Shown: positions 28,201 to 34,716 of the stretch, piece by piece
Position numbering within the stretch: position 1 is the first letter of the stretch
Layout: every line of letters begins with the position of its first letter
Assembly (NCBI RefSeq): GCF_007991635.1
Contig: NZ_BJYS01000030.1
Location: forward strand, 1 to 64,000
Length of the DNA stretch: 64,000 nucleotides
Direction: 5' to 3'
Origin: Adhaeribacter aerolatus
GTDB taxonomy: Bacteria > Bacteroidota > Bacteroidia > Cytophagales > Hymenobacteraceae
Position numbers and translations under genes: made by a program
The notes under the pieces: model-generated
The model's input: the letters and a program-made list of their open reading frames with translations, nothing else
Database searches by the model: none
Told to the model about the DNA's origin: nothing

Positions 28201-29427
28201 CTGCTTTCGAATGCTTTTAAGTTTACCCCCGAAGGCGGAGAGATTAGCCTTAATTTACATTTAACGGCGGCTACCCGGAAAAATGGAAAAAGCGGGCAGC
28301 AGTTAATAATTAAAGTAAAAGATAGCGGCATTGGTATACCAGCCGAGAACCACGAAAAAATATTCCGGCAATTTTTCCAGAGCGATGTCCCGGGTTCGAT
28401 GGTGAACCAGGGCAGCGGCATTGGGTTAGCCATTACCAAAAAGTTTGTACGGCTGCACGGCGGCACCATTACGGTGCAGAGCCAGCCCGGCGAGGGGAGT
28501 TGCTTTACCGTAGTATTGCCGGTGGCCAAAGCTTTTACCGCCAAAGCAGCTCCCGAACCAGTTGTGCAGGAAATTCAGCAGTCGGCAGCTTTGCCGGTGG
28601 TAAGCGACTTGGCCGGTGGGGCGATGGCTGGAAGCAAAAATGGTAAAAAGCCGGTGGTGCTATTAATCGAAGACAACGAAGATTTCCGGTTTTATCTCAA
28701 AGATAATTTACAGGCCTATTACACCATTAAAGAGGCGGCCGATGGCAAGCAGGGCTGGCAGCAGGTACTGGCCTGTAACCCTGATTTGGTGGTTAGTGAT
28801 ATTATGATGCCCGAAATGGATGGTATTACGCTGAGCCGGAAATTAAAGAAAGACCCGCGCACCGCCAATATTCCGGTTATTCTGTTAACCGCCAATGCCT
28901 CCGAAGAGCAGCAAATGGTGGGTTACCAAACCGGCGCCAGCGATTACATTGTTAAGCCTTTCAATTTCGAGATTTTGCTTTCCCGCATCCGCAACCTGGT
29001 TAACCAGCACGCTAATTTCCGGGAGGCCTTGCAGCCGAAAATAGAAGTTAAACCGCAGGAGGTTCAGGTTACCTCACTGGATGATAAACTAATCCGGAAG
29101 GCCATCGCATACACCGAAAAGAATATTTCGAATCCGGATTTTTCGGTAGAAGACCTGAGTCGCGAAATGGGTATGAGCCGGGTATATTTATACAAGAAGC
29201 TGCTGGCGCTTACGGGTAAAGCTCCTTTGGAATTCATCCGGACCGTACGCCTGAAAAGAGCTGCCCAGTTATTAACCGAGAGCCAGCTTACTGTTTCGGA
29301 AGTGGCTTACGAAGTTGGATTCAATAACCCAAAATACTTTACCAAATATTTTAAAGTAGAATTTAACTGTTTGCCTTCGGCCTATGCCGCCGAAAAGAAA
29401 AAAGAAGCCAGTATGGTATTGCCTTAA
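25249..29427 (+). CDS. hybrid two-component system regulator (HTCS) of the glycan locus
   Basis: The ATG at 25249 gives 1,392 residues beginning with a signal peptide (LSTFLLWFLCSGVLAQ); an upstream in-frame TTG at 25174 was rejected because it adds 25 residues before that signal. Domains in order are: about fourteen two-component-propeller (Reg_prop) repeats over about 25-690 (LEDSQGFMWFGTMSGLNRFD and similar), a Y_Y_Y domain (YLQPEKNRYVYHLDGFSDEW), one membrane helix at about 815-838, histidine kinase with His872 in NVSHEFRTPLTLIL, ATPase motifs (NLLSNAFKFTPEGG, GSGIGLAITKKF), a receiver with Asp1184 (VVSDIMMPEMDG) and a C-terminal AraC-type HTH. HTCS proteins bind an oligosaccharide in the periplasm and activate the adjacent locus. 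No part is missing. Confidence 0.96.
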   Translation: MRYKIYLSTFLLWFLCSGVLAQTGDYKFTRLNNTQGLLHNQINCILEDSQGFMWFGTMSGLNRFDGYNFKAFRHDVRDSTSIRNNYISNLAEGPEQMLLVVTRWSGLNIYNPRTERFLSKPDNFLRKYGVPDASVEKVIKDQQGNFWFVHTREGIFKYDSHLRKTIRLAYSTADSLTIHSNQISDITEDGKGNLWLMHYDGVLEKISKTGKVIFRNYFLNRKFGQTSQGYGLFSDADGDAWIFMNNEAKGLFYFDAKKQVFTHIHHDSDKVKLNANIVRGVTQDNRHRIWVGTDHGGINLLDKKTFTVRYLVNEPDDFRSLSQNSVYSVYTNKAGIVWVGTYKEGVNYYHPDVIRFKLYQHLPANTASLPFNDINRVVEDAKGNLWLGTNGGGLIYFDRANNQFKQFQYDANDPNSLSNNIIVGLHLDRDQKLWIGTYFGGLNVYDGQKFTRYRHNPDDPSSLSDDRVWEIFEDAKRNLWVGTLGGGLDLLDRKTNTFRHHRSGRPNSVHSDFISSITEDREGYLWVATAFGVDQYNPATGVFKHFVNRNNNPQGLSNNNVTTVIEDSRGLIWMGTNEGLNLYDKRCNAFRSFRQEDGLLDNSILGIVEDNQHNLWVSTPKGLSSLIIGRKQDGGFDFSFKSYDQQDGLQDKAFNNNAAWKTKRGELVFGGADGFNIFQPERITRNKAIPVLVFTDFEIFNRSIGVGDTLNGRVVLEKAITGKKEITLKYHENMFSVAFAALDYLQPEKNRYVYHLDGFSDEWLAVDSKLRKVTFTNLDPGNYVLRVKAANNDGIWNQEGIQLKITILPPFWQSKPAIAAYVMVVLLLLWLARHFLVERERLRFRIVQERQEAKRRHELDVMKIKFFTNVSHEFRTPLTLILTPLEKIIKNTTDEGQKSHLLLMHRNARRLLNLVNQLLDFRRMEVQEIHLQPTKADIICFIKETAFSFSDLSEKKNIRFNLVSEVEQLEILFDPDKLEKILFNLLSNAFKFTPEGGEISLNLHLTAATRKNGKSGQQLIIKVKDSGIGIPAENHEKIFRQFFQSDVPGSMVNQGSGIGLAITKKFVRLHGGTITVQSQPGEGSCFTVVLPVAKAFTAKAAPEPVVQEIQQSAALPVVSDLAGGAMAGSKNGKKPVVLLIEDNEDFRFYLKDNLQAYYTIKEAADGKQGWQQVLACNPDLVVSDIMMPEMDGITLSRKLKKDPRTANIPVILLTANASEEQQMVGYQTGASDYIVKPFNFEILLSRIRNLVNQHANFREALQPKIEVKPQEVQVTSLDDKLIRKAIAYTEKNISNPDFSVEDLSREMGMSRVYLYKKLLALTGKAPLEFIRTVRLKRAAQLLTESQLTVSEVAYEVGFNNPKYFTKYFKVEFNCLPSAYAAEKKKEASMVLP

Positions 29428-29505
29428 AGGTTAAACCACCTCCGCAGGCTAGTTCTAAAATGGTAGGAGAGAACGCCTTTTTAGTTTTTGTACATCCTAC
29501 AAACC

Positions 29506-29570
29506 ATTAGGCCCGGCCTGAAATAACAAAAACACATTGGTAGTTTTTGTTATTCCAGGCCGGGCCTAAT
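29506..29570. terminator. 28-bp bidirectional terminator between convergent genes
   Basis: Arms at 29506-29533 and 29543-29570 pair over 28 positions with a single mismatch (ATTAGGCCCGGCCTG ... AACAAAAAC), with a 9-nt loop. It lies between the HTCS stop at 29427 and the end of the opposite-strand barrel gene at 29581, so it can serve both. Confidence 0.8.
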
Positions 29571-29580
29571 TATTATGTGC

Positions 29581-30174
29581 TTACCGGTTTCCGCGGCCAG
29601 GCAAGTACACTTGTAATCCCAGGCTCAGCGACAAGCCTGACATGCCGTCGCCGACCGAAATATCGGCATTGGTGCGGGTAAAACGCAACATACCTTCCAG
29701 GGCCACATTGCTGGCCACAAAATGCGCATAGCCCGCCCCTAAACCAAATACCGACGAAAGTATAGCATCACCTTCACTGTTTTTAATAGAACTACCGGCA
29801 AATCCCGCCAGCGCTTCGCCAAACCAGCGGTGGGTAGGCGCTGCTCCTTCCGGGAAGTAATACCGCACAAATGGCGTTGCCCCGTAATAAAAATTTTCGC
29901 CGCCGTCGTAAAGCGTAAGTCCAATTTGGGCCTGCGCGCCGATGGCTGCGTTATCGCTTATAAAGAAGCCGGCCCGGGGCATTATATTGATAGAAAAAGT
30001 TTCGGACTTAAAGTTATGACTGATATTTCCTATATCGGCACCAACCAGCCAGTTGCCTCTTTGTACGGCATCAAACGCTACCGGTGCGGTAGTCTGGGGT
30101 TTTGTAATATCCTGGGCAGCTACCTCAAAGGCAGCCATAAGCAGGATTAATAGAAGGGAGAATAAATTTTTCAT
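29581..30174 (-). CDS. small outer-membrane beta-barrel protein
   Basis: The 197-residue protein has a clear signal peptide (FSLLLILLMAAFEVAAQ) and alternating hydrophobic strands typical of an 8-stranded outer-membrane barrel (GNWLVGADIGNISHNF, INIMPRAGFFISDNAAIGAQAQIGL, TPFVRYYF, GLGAGYAHFVASNVALEG, GLSLSLGLQVYL). Proteins of this kind in Bacteroidota are mostly of unknown role, some resembling OmpX/OmpW-like adhesion or stress proteins. It is convergent with the HTCS gene and divergent from the YdcF-like gene, so it is not part of the glycan operon. Confidence 0.75.
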   Translation of the reverse strand: MKNLFSLLLILLMAAFEVAAQDITKPQTTAPVAFDAVQRGNWLVGADIGNISHNFKSETFSINIMPRAGFFISDNAAIGAQAQIGLTLYDGGENFYYGATPFVRYYFPEGAAPTHRWFGEALAGFAGSSIKNSEGDAILSSVFGLGAGYAHFVASNVALEGMLRFTRTNADISVGDGMSGLSLSLGLQVYLPGRGNR

Positions 30175-30535
30175 AAATCATAAAATTTAAAAAAATGAAG
30201 GTTAAATGTTTAAAAACGCAGTTTTAAAGATGTTGTTTAGGATTTAATCAATTTTTATCTGAGCCAGAATAGACACCGCCTTGATTTTACAAAACTTCAT
30301 CAGCGCCAAGCGTCAATCCCTGAAGAGCGCTGTTCAGGGTGGGCCCATTTATGAGGATTTACAAATTTATTTGGCACTGATTTATAAGAGGGTTGCGGCA
30401 TTTAGCGGCAGATATTTTTGGCTATTTAAATTTAGTGAGGGATATATTTACAGGTTTTCCGCTTGATAAAATGGGGTACAGTTCGGGTAAGCCGTATAGC
30501 TGCCTTATATTTGATTTACTTAAAAGATAAGAAAC
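30175..30535. other. divergent intergenic region
   Basis: About 360 bp between the barrel gene (minus) and the YdcF-like gene (plus). It holds the plus-strand promoter box at 30506-30513. I could not place the minus-strand promoter; no CAAAnnTA box lies close to 30174. Confidence 0.5.
30506..30513 (+). promoter_or_regulatory. candidate -7 promoter box (TATATTTG)
   Basis: TATATTTG fits TAnnTTTG exactly and lies 22 bp before the ATG at 30536, giving a leader of about 15-20 nt. The -33 region is weak. Confidence 0.5.
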
Positions 30536-31156
30536 ATGTTTGAACTGGTAATCCGGGCCCTGTGCGATACTTGCCCCCATACCGTTGATGCTGCCTATTT
30601 ATTTGCCCAAACCCCCGATAATCAGGCATCGGTATTGTTTAAAGGGCGACAACTTCTGGAGAATAAAATTACGCCCCGATTGTTATTTGCGCAAACCGGC
30701 GAGCGGAGTGGCTATTTGGGGTTTGAGGTTTGGCAGCAGCAATTATTAACCTGGAACATTGCCAAAACCAGTATAGAAGGAGTGCCCGTTGGATACGATG
30801 TAATATTACATACTTTATCGGAAGCGGAGGCCATGGTGCAAAAAGCCAGGCAGCAAGGCTACAGTACCATGGTGGTTATAGCACCGCCTTTTCATCAGCC
30901 CCGCGCTTTCATGACGGCTATTACGGCTGCATTACGGCTGTATCCGGAGTTGCGGCTATACAGCCTGCCCGGTGAGGCATTACCCTGGCTAGGCGAGGCA
31001 GTTCATTCGCAAGGCAACAAAAAGGCGCTTCGGAAAGACTTGATTCAGGGAGAAGCCGACAGAATAACTACCTACCATGCAAAAGGCGATCTGGCTTCTG
31101 TTGCGGAGGTGATTGATTACTTAAATAAAAGAGATAGCGCCGCCAACGAAGGTTAA
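30536..31156 (+). CDS. YdcF/DUF218-like protein
   Basis: The 206-residue soluble protein has no signal peptide or membrane helix. The middle part is like the DUF218/YdcF/SanA fold: TLSEAEAMVQKARQQGYSTMVVIAPPFHQPRAFMT..., where an acidic residue-rich helix is followed by a hydrophobic strand and a histidine next to PRA, as in the family's 'T-x-x-x-H-x-x-R' region. Known family members act on envelope polymers or bind S-adenosylmethionine; no specific role can be given. It stands alone, with its own promoter box and a terminator after it. Assignment is tentative. Confidence 0.6.
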   Translation: MFELVIRALCDTCPHTVDAAYLFAQTPDNQASVLFKGRQLLENKITPRLLFAQTGERSGYLGFEVWQQQLLTWNIAKTSIEGVPVGYDVILHTLSEAEAMVQKARQQGYSTMVVIAPPFHQPRAFMTAITAALRLYPELRLYSLPGEALPWLGEAVHSQGNKKALRKDLIQGEADRITTYHAKGDLASVAEVIDYLNKRDSAANEG

Positions 31157-31179
31157 TATAATTAGGCCTTAAAAGTAAA

Positions 31180-31210
31180 ACAGCCTTCAGAAAGTAAATC
31201 TGAAGGCTGT
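31180..31210. terminator. bidirectional hairpin between convergent genes
   Basis: A perfect 12-bp stem (ACAGCCTTCAGA / TCTGAAGGCTGT) with a 7-nt loop, preceded by AAAA and placed between the plus gene ending at 31156 and the minus gene ending at 31299. Confidence 0.7.
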
Positions 31211-31298
31211 AGTATATTTGAATAGCCATAATTGGCAGCAAGGCAGGTAGTATTTATAAAATGCGCCGGGCGCTGTAAAACTGCTGCATGTAGCTGAA

Positions 31299-31793
31299 TT
31301 AAGCCCAAGCTTCGTTGTTGCCCAGGTAAATCTTGCCCTGCATACTTAGTTTTATTAAAAAGCCCGTGCTGGTTGCTTTGGCTTCAATCCATTCTTGTTT
31401 TAGCAGATACAAGGCAATTTGTCCTAACTGGGACCATTGACGGCTTTCTAAACCCGGGATCTCCGACATATCATGAAATCTGTCGGGTTCGGTGTTAAGT
31501 GTATTTAAAATTACTTGGGTAAGAATATAAAGTTCGTGTGGCTCGACAGAAGCAAAGTGATTGGCTTCTGCCGGCTGGTAAACCGCTGATTTAAACCCGT
31601 TACCTATGTTGTTGCGCCGGGTACTTTTTTCGTATGAATCATAACCGGTTACCTGGCTGGTTCTATACGAATTAGTTACTGCTGACAAATTGGGTGTGTT
31701 CTGGTTGATACCAGTTGTCTTCCGCTCTTTGTTGTAGTATAACCAAGCCAACGATTTGTTCAGAATTTCGGTAGTGTTCATGTTATTAGGCAT
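31299..31793 (-). CDS. hypothetical protein, possible C-terminal winged-helix-like segment
   Basis: A 164-residue (or 160-residue) protein that I do not recognise. It has no signal peptide. The N-terminal half is polar and rich in Asn, Thr and Tyr; the C-terminal half (LGQIALYLLKQEWIEAKATS, FLIKLSMQGKIYLG) has the helix-turn-strand rhythm of a small winged-helix domain, which is only a guess. A -7 box at 31803-31810 lies so close to the first ATG (31793) that the transcript would be nearly leaderless. The second ATG (31781) would leave about 17 nt of leader and may be the real start. A long A/T-rich region of about 930 bp lies upstream. Confidence 0.65.
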   Translation of the reverse strand: MPNNMNTTEILNKSLAWLYYNKERKTTGINQNTPNLSAVTNSYRTSQVTGYDSYEKSTRRNNIGNGFKSAVYQPAEANHFASVEPHELYILTQVILNTLNTEPDRFHDMSEIPGLESRQWSQLGQIALYLLKQEWIEAKATSTGFLIKLSMQGKIYLGNNEAWA

Positions 31794-31802
31794 TTGATAC
31801 TA

Positions 31803-31810
31803 CAAACATA
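31803..31810 (-). promoter_or_regulatory. candidate -7 promoter box (TATGTTTG on the minus strand)
   Basis: The plus strand reads CAAACATA, i.e. TATGTTTG on the minus strand, an exact TAnnTTTG match. It sits 10 bp upstream of the first possible ATG and 22 bp upstream of the second, which argues for the shorter start. Confidence 0.5.
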
Positions 31811-32739
31811 TCGCTAACTATATATTTATAAAAGGACAATGTGTGGTTAAACGTAACATGTATTTTTTTAAAGTACAAACAATAAAAAATGCTAATACAA
31901 GCTGTATAGACCTTTTTAACTAATAAGAAGTGTTATAAATATGCTTTTTTGTAACAAAATGGAATATTTTTATTTCATGATTTAATTCGGAGTTGTAATA
32001 ATATGTGAGAAAAGCGCATTTTCTGGTTGAGAATAAACGTTTGTTATTGTTTATCTAATAAATTGTCGGGTCTTGTATAGATTGTAATTTGCATATTTTA
32101 AATATTAATTTTTACTAATGTATTAATTTGCTAATTATTTATGGCATATTGAATTTAGTAAACAAGTCTCCGCTAAATGGCGAATAGATTTTCTTTTTAT
32201 AACGAGCAATTAAAACAAGAATTATTGGGCTGAAATTTATTTGGAGGTAATCTGGAGGCTTCAGTGCTTTTGGTTTTATTAAGCCATTATACAATAGAGG
32301 TGAAATAACAGGTGTAATAAATTGTAAAAATCAGCATGTGCTTTATCGTTGCACAGATAATTTATTGGTAGGAGTATTATGCCGGAACCGGTATGAGGCA
32401 TTAAGCTGATTTTTTACCGGCTCCGTTATAATATATTTAAACTGCGCTTTGCTTATAAGGTAGATGCGCTTTTATCTCTCCTTAAAACTAATAAAATATC
32501 AGCTGCCAATATTCTGCGCCACCTGTATTGTACGCTATTGATAGAGGGCTAGCTGCTGATTGCCTGGATAAATAAAGTTAATAAGGAAGCTTGTTCGTAT
32601 TTCTGTTTTGAATAGGGTTTGTCGCCATGGGGTATTATTACCGCCAATGCTAAAGCATCGGTCAGGCTTCTTGCTGGTGAAACAAGTAGTATGGACTCAG
32701 ATTCTGCCTATTTTATTAAATGCAAAACAGCTTCAATAT
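31811..32739. other. gene-free A/T-rich region
   Basis: About 930 bp with no frame that looks coding. Only weak local features are seen, for example an imperfect inverted repeat around 32378-32400 (ATGCC ... GGCAT). It separates the hypothetical gene's promoter from the 3' end of the epimerase gene. Nothing further can be supported. Confidence 0.5.
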
Positions 32740-33591
32740 TTATAACCCGTGTTTCTGCCCCATTTCCTGAATAAATTTCAGTCCCTTTTCGGCAATATCC
32801 CAGGGTTTAGAGTATTCGCGCCATACCCCAATTGAGTTGGCAAAATCCGGATCGTTCCGGGAAAAGGCTTCTATCGTTAGCCAGCCTTTGTAATTGATGC
32901 CGGCTAAAGCCGCAAAAGCTTCGTCAAAATTGATGTGGCCATCGCCGGGGGTACCGCGATCATTTTCGCTGATGTGTACGTGCGCCAGTACCGGGGCAAT
33001 GGTTTGGATGGCCTGGGTAAAATTCTTTTCTTCGATGTTGGCGTGGTGCGTATCGAACATGGCTCTTACGTTGGGGTGATCGGCGGTTTTAATGAGTTTG
33101 GTTAGTTGCTCCATTGTGTTGCACAAATAACATTCAAACCGGTTAAGTGCTTCCAGTCCCATCACAATATTTGCTTTGGCGGCATAATCGCCGGCGACGC
33201 GTAATACTTCGGCGCCCCAGGTATATTCCTGTTCTAGCGGTGCTCTTTTGGCAAAAACAGCATGGGCCGAGTGGAAAGGCCCGCAGATAACAGAGGCATT
33301 TAAGTCGTATGCCCGGTCGATGGCCCATTTGATGCGGTCCAACGCTTTTCCCCGGGTGGCGGCATCATCGCTAATGGGGTTCTCATCCTGGCCCACAACA
33401 AAAACAGTAGTGGTTTCTAAGCCTATATTCTTGGCATAATTACCTATTCTTTTATAAGCCGCTTCATCCGGCGAACCTATTAAAAACTCAACACCGTCGT
33501 AACCGATTGCTTTTAACCGATCGAGAATAGGCTTTAAATCATCAGAAATTACCGCCGACCAGGCCAGCACATTAAATCCAATTTTATTCAT
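32740..33591 (-). CDS. sugar phosphate isomerase/epimerase (D-tagatose 3-epimerase-like TIM barrel)
   Basis: This 283-residue cytoplasmic protein has no signal. It carries the xylose-isomerase-like TIM barrel with metal-binding residues in the order known for D-tagatose/D-psicose 3-epimerases: Glu147 in MGLEALNRFECY, Asp180 in MFDTHHANIEE, His206 in HVHISENDRGTPGDGHI and the late Glu in WLTIEAFSRND. The segment ENDRGTPGDGH is a strong family mark. It should interconvert ketoses at C3 (or a related keto-sugar). It lies downstream of ThuA and the large dehydrogenase-like gene on the same strand, after a terminator-like hairpin, suggesting catabolism of a modified sugar handled by those exported proteins. 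Confidence 0.9.
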   Translation of the reverse strand: MNKIGFNVLAWSAVISDDLKPILDRLKAIGYDGVEFLIGSPDEAAYKRIGNYAKNIGLETTTVFVVGQDENPISDDAATRGKALDRIKWAIDRAYDLNASVICGPFHSAHAVFAKRAPLEQEYTWGAEVLRVAGDYAAKANIVMGLEALNRFECYLCNTMEQLTKLIKTADHPNVRAMFDTHHANIEEKNFTQAIQTIAPVLAHVHISENDRGTPGDGHINFDEAFAALAGINYKGWLTIEAFSRNDPDFANSIGVWREYSKPWDIAEKGLKFIQEMGQKHGL

Positions 33592-33712
33592 AGTTTAAAG
33601 AGGTAATAATTTAAGTAAGTTTAAACGGGTAATCAGGCGCTTTACTAATAATAGAACCGTAATGTTCGGAAAACAGCCACTTCCGCAGTAGGAGGAGGCG
33701 GAAACATGAATT

Positions 33713-33747
33713 CCCTTTCCGGTTAGGCTGCAGCTAAACGGAAAGGG
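33713..33747 (-). terminator. hairpin terminator after the ThuA gene
   Basis: A stem of 13 positions with one mismatch (CCCTTTCCGGTTA / TAAACGGAAAGGG) and a 9-nt loop, about 35 bp beyond the ThuA stop on the minus strand. It separates the exported-protein operon from the epimerase gene. Confidence 0.6.
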
Positions 33748-33780
33748 TAAAGCGTAAGGTTTAAAGTTAGGTAATAAATA

Positions 33781-34671
33781 TTATTTACTGGTTTGAATGC
33801 CATGGTAAGGCACATTCATCTGAATTTTGCCGGCCCATTTTTTAGGTACCGGTTTGCCAGCTGCCCAGTGAATACCATTAATTACCAGTCGCTGAAAAGG
33901 TTCTAAATCAAAATCTTCGGGGTGGCCCAAGGTGGTCATAAAAAATTTGCCGCCAAACGAATTTTTCCCGGTCCAGGCAACCGGGTTATCAATGGCTGCT
34001 TTATCAGGATTTACCGCGTGGCCCATTAATAGCCAGGTAGAGCCTTTGGTTGGGTAATCGGGCAATACCCGGTATAACCAGGAGCGGGCATGAAATTTAC
34101 TGTCTACTCCGGTCAGGATTGGGTTTTTAGCGGCTTCGGGTATAATGGTAACATCGGTGCTGGAGTTGTGGCCGTAGTGCGTATGTTTGGCGGCACCGCC
34201 CCAGCCGGGAGGCGCGTTAAAGGCCATTTCGCCGAAAGCATTCCATTTTTCCAGTTCGTGCCCTTTGGGGTAATTAAAGGCGTGAGTAGTGGTACGAAAG
34301 CCGACTACGGGTTTGCCAGTTTTTAAATAATCTTCAATATGCTTTACCTGGTCGGCGGGTAAACGCCGCCAGCGCAGGAAAAACACGGCTAAATCAGCTT
34401 CTTTTAAAGCTTCTAAGCCCGGAATATTTTCCTCCGCATTTTGGTCCGGATAAGCACTGAGTACTTTGGTTCTAAAGCCGTAATTCTTCTCTAATTCTGC
34501 CGCCAAAAGTGGCAAGGTGCCTTCACCGCTGTATTCATGGTCGCCGGCTACAAAAACGATGAGGGGCTTTTTAGCGCTGGCTTTTGCTTTAGGCTGCGCG
34601 TTAACGCAGGAAACCGCGATAAAGAAATACGACAATAAGAACAAGTACTTTAAGTTTTTTAATTTTCTCAT
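33781..34671 (-). CDS. ThuA-domain exported protein
   Basis: The 296-residue protein has an export signal that may be lipoprotein-type (FLLSYFFIAVSC, Cys22). The ThuA-like domain shows IVFVAGDHEYSGEGTLPLLA, LKEADLAVFFLRWRRLP, KPVVGFRTTTHAF and GHPEDFDLEPFQRLVINGIHWAAG. ThuA proteins have a glutamine-amidotransferase-like fold and are linked to trehalose or other disaccharide use; many exported versions sit beside cytochrome-propeller proteins, as here. Only 45 bp separate it from the large dehydrogenase-like gene upstream, so they are co-transcribed. Catalytic role is unproven. Confidence 0.88.
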   Translation of the reverse strand: MRKLKNLKYLFLLSYFFIAVSCVNAQPKAKASAKKPLIVFVAGDHEYSGEGTLPLLAAELEKNYGFRTKVLSAYPDQNAEENIPGLEALKEADLAVFFLRWRRLPADQVKHIEDYLKTGKPVVGFRTTTHAFNYPKGHELEKWNAFGEMAFNAPPGWGGAAKHTHYGHNSSTDVTIIPEAAKNPILTGVDSKFHARSWLYRVLPDYPTKGSTWLLMGHAVNPDKAAIDNPVAWTGKNSFGGKFFMTTLGHPEDFDLEPFQRLVINGIHWAAGKPVPKKWAGKIQMNVPYHGIQTSK

Positions 34672-34716
34672 AAGGTATTAAAAGAATAAATAAGCAAATC
34701 GAAATCTTGAAGAAGG

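Noticed and set aside
31811-32739. Possible insertion-sequence remnant in the A/T-rich gap
   Set aside because: No transposase fragment, no terminal inverted repeats and no target duplication could be seen.
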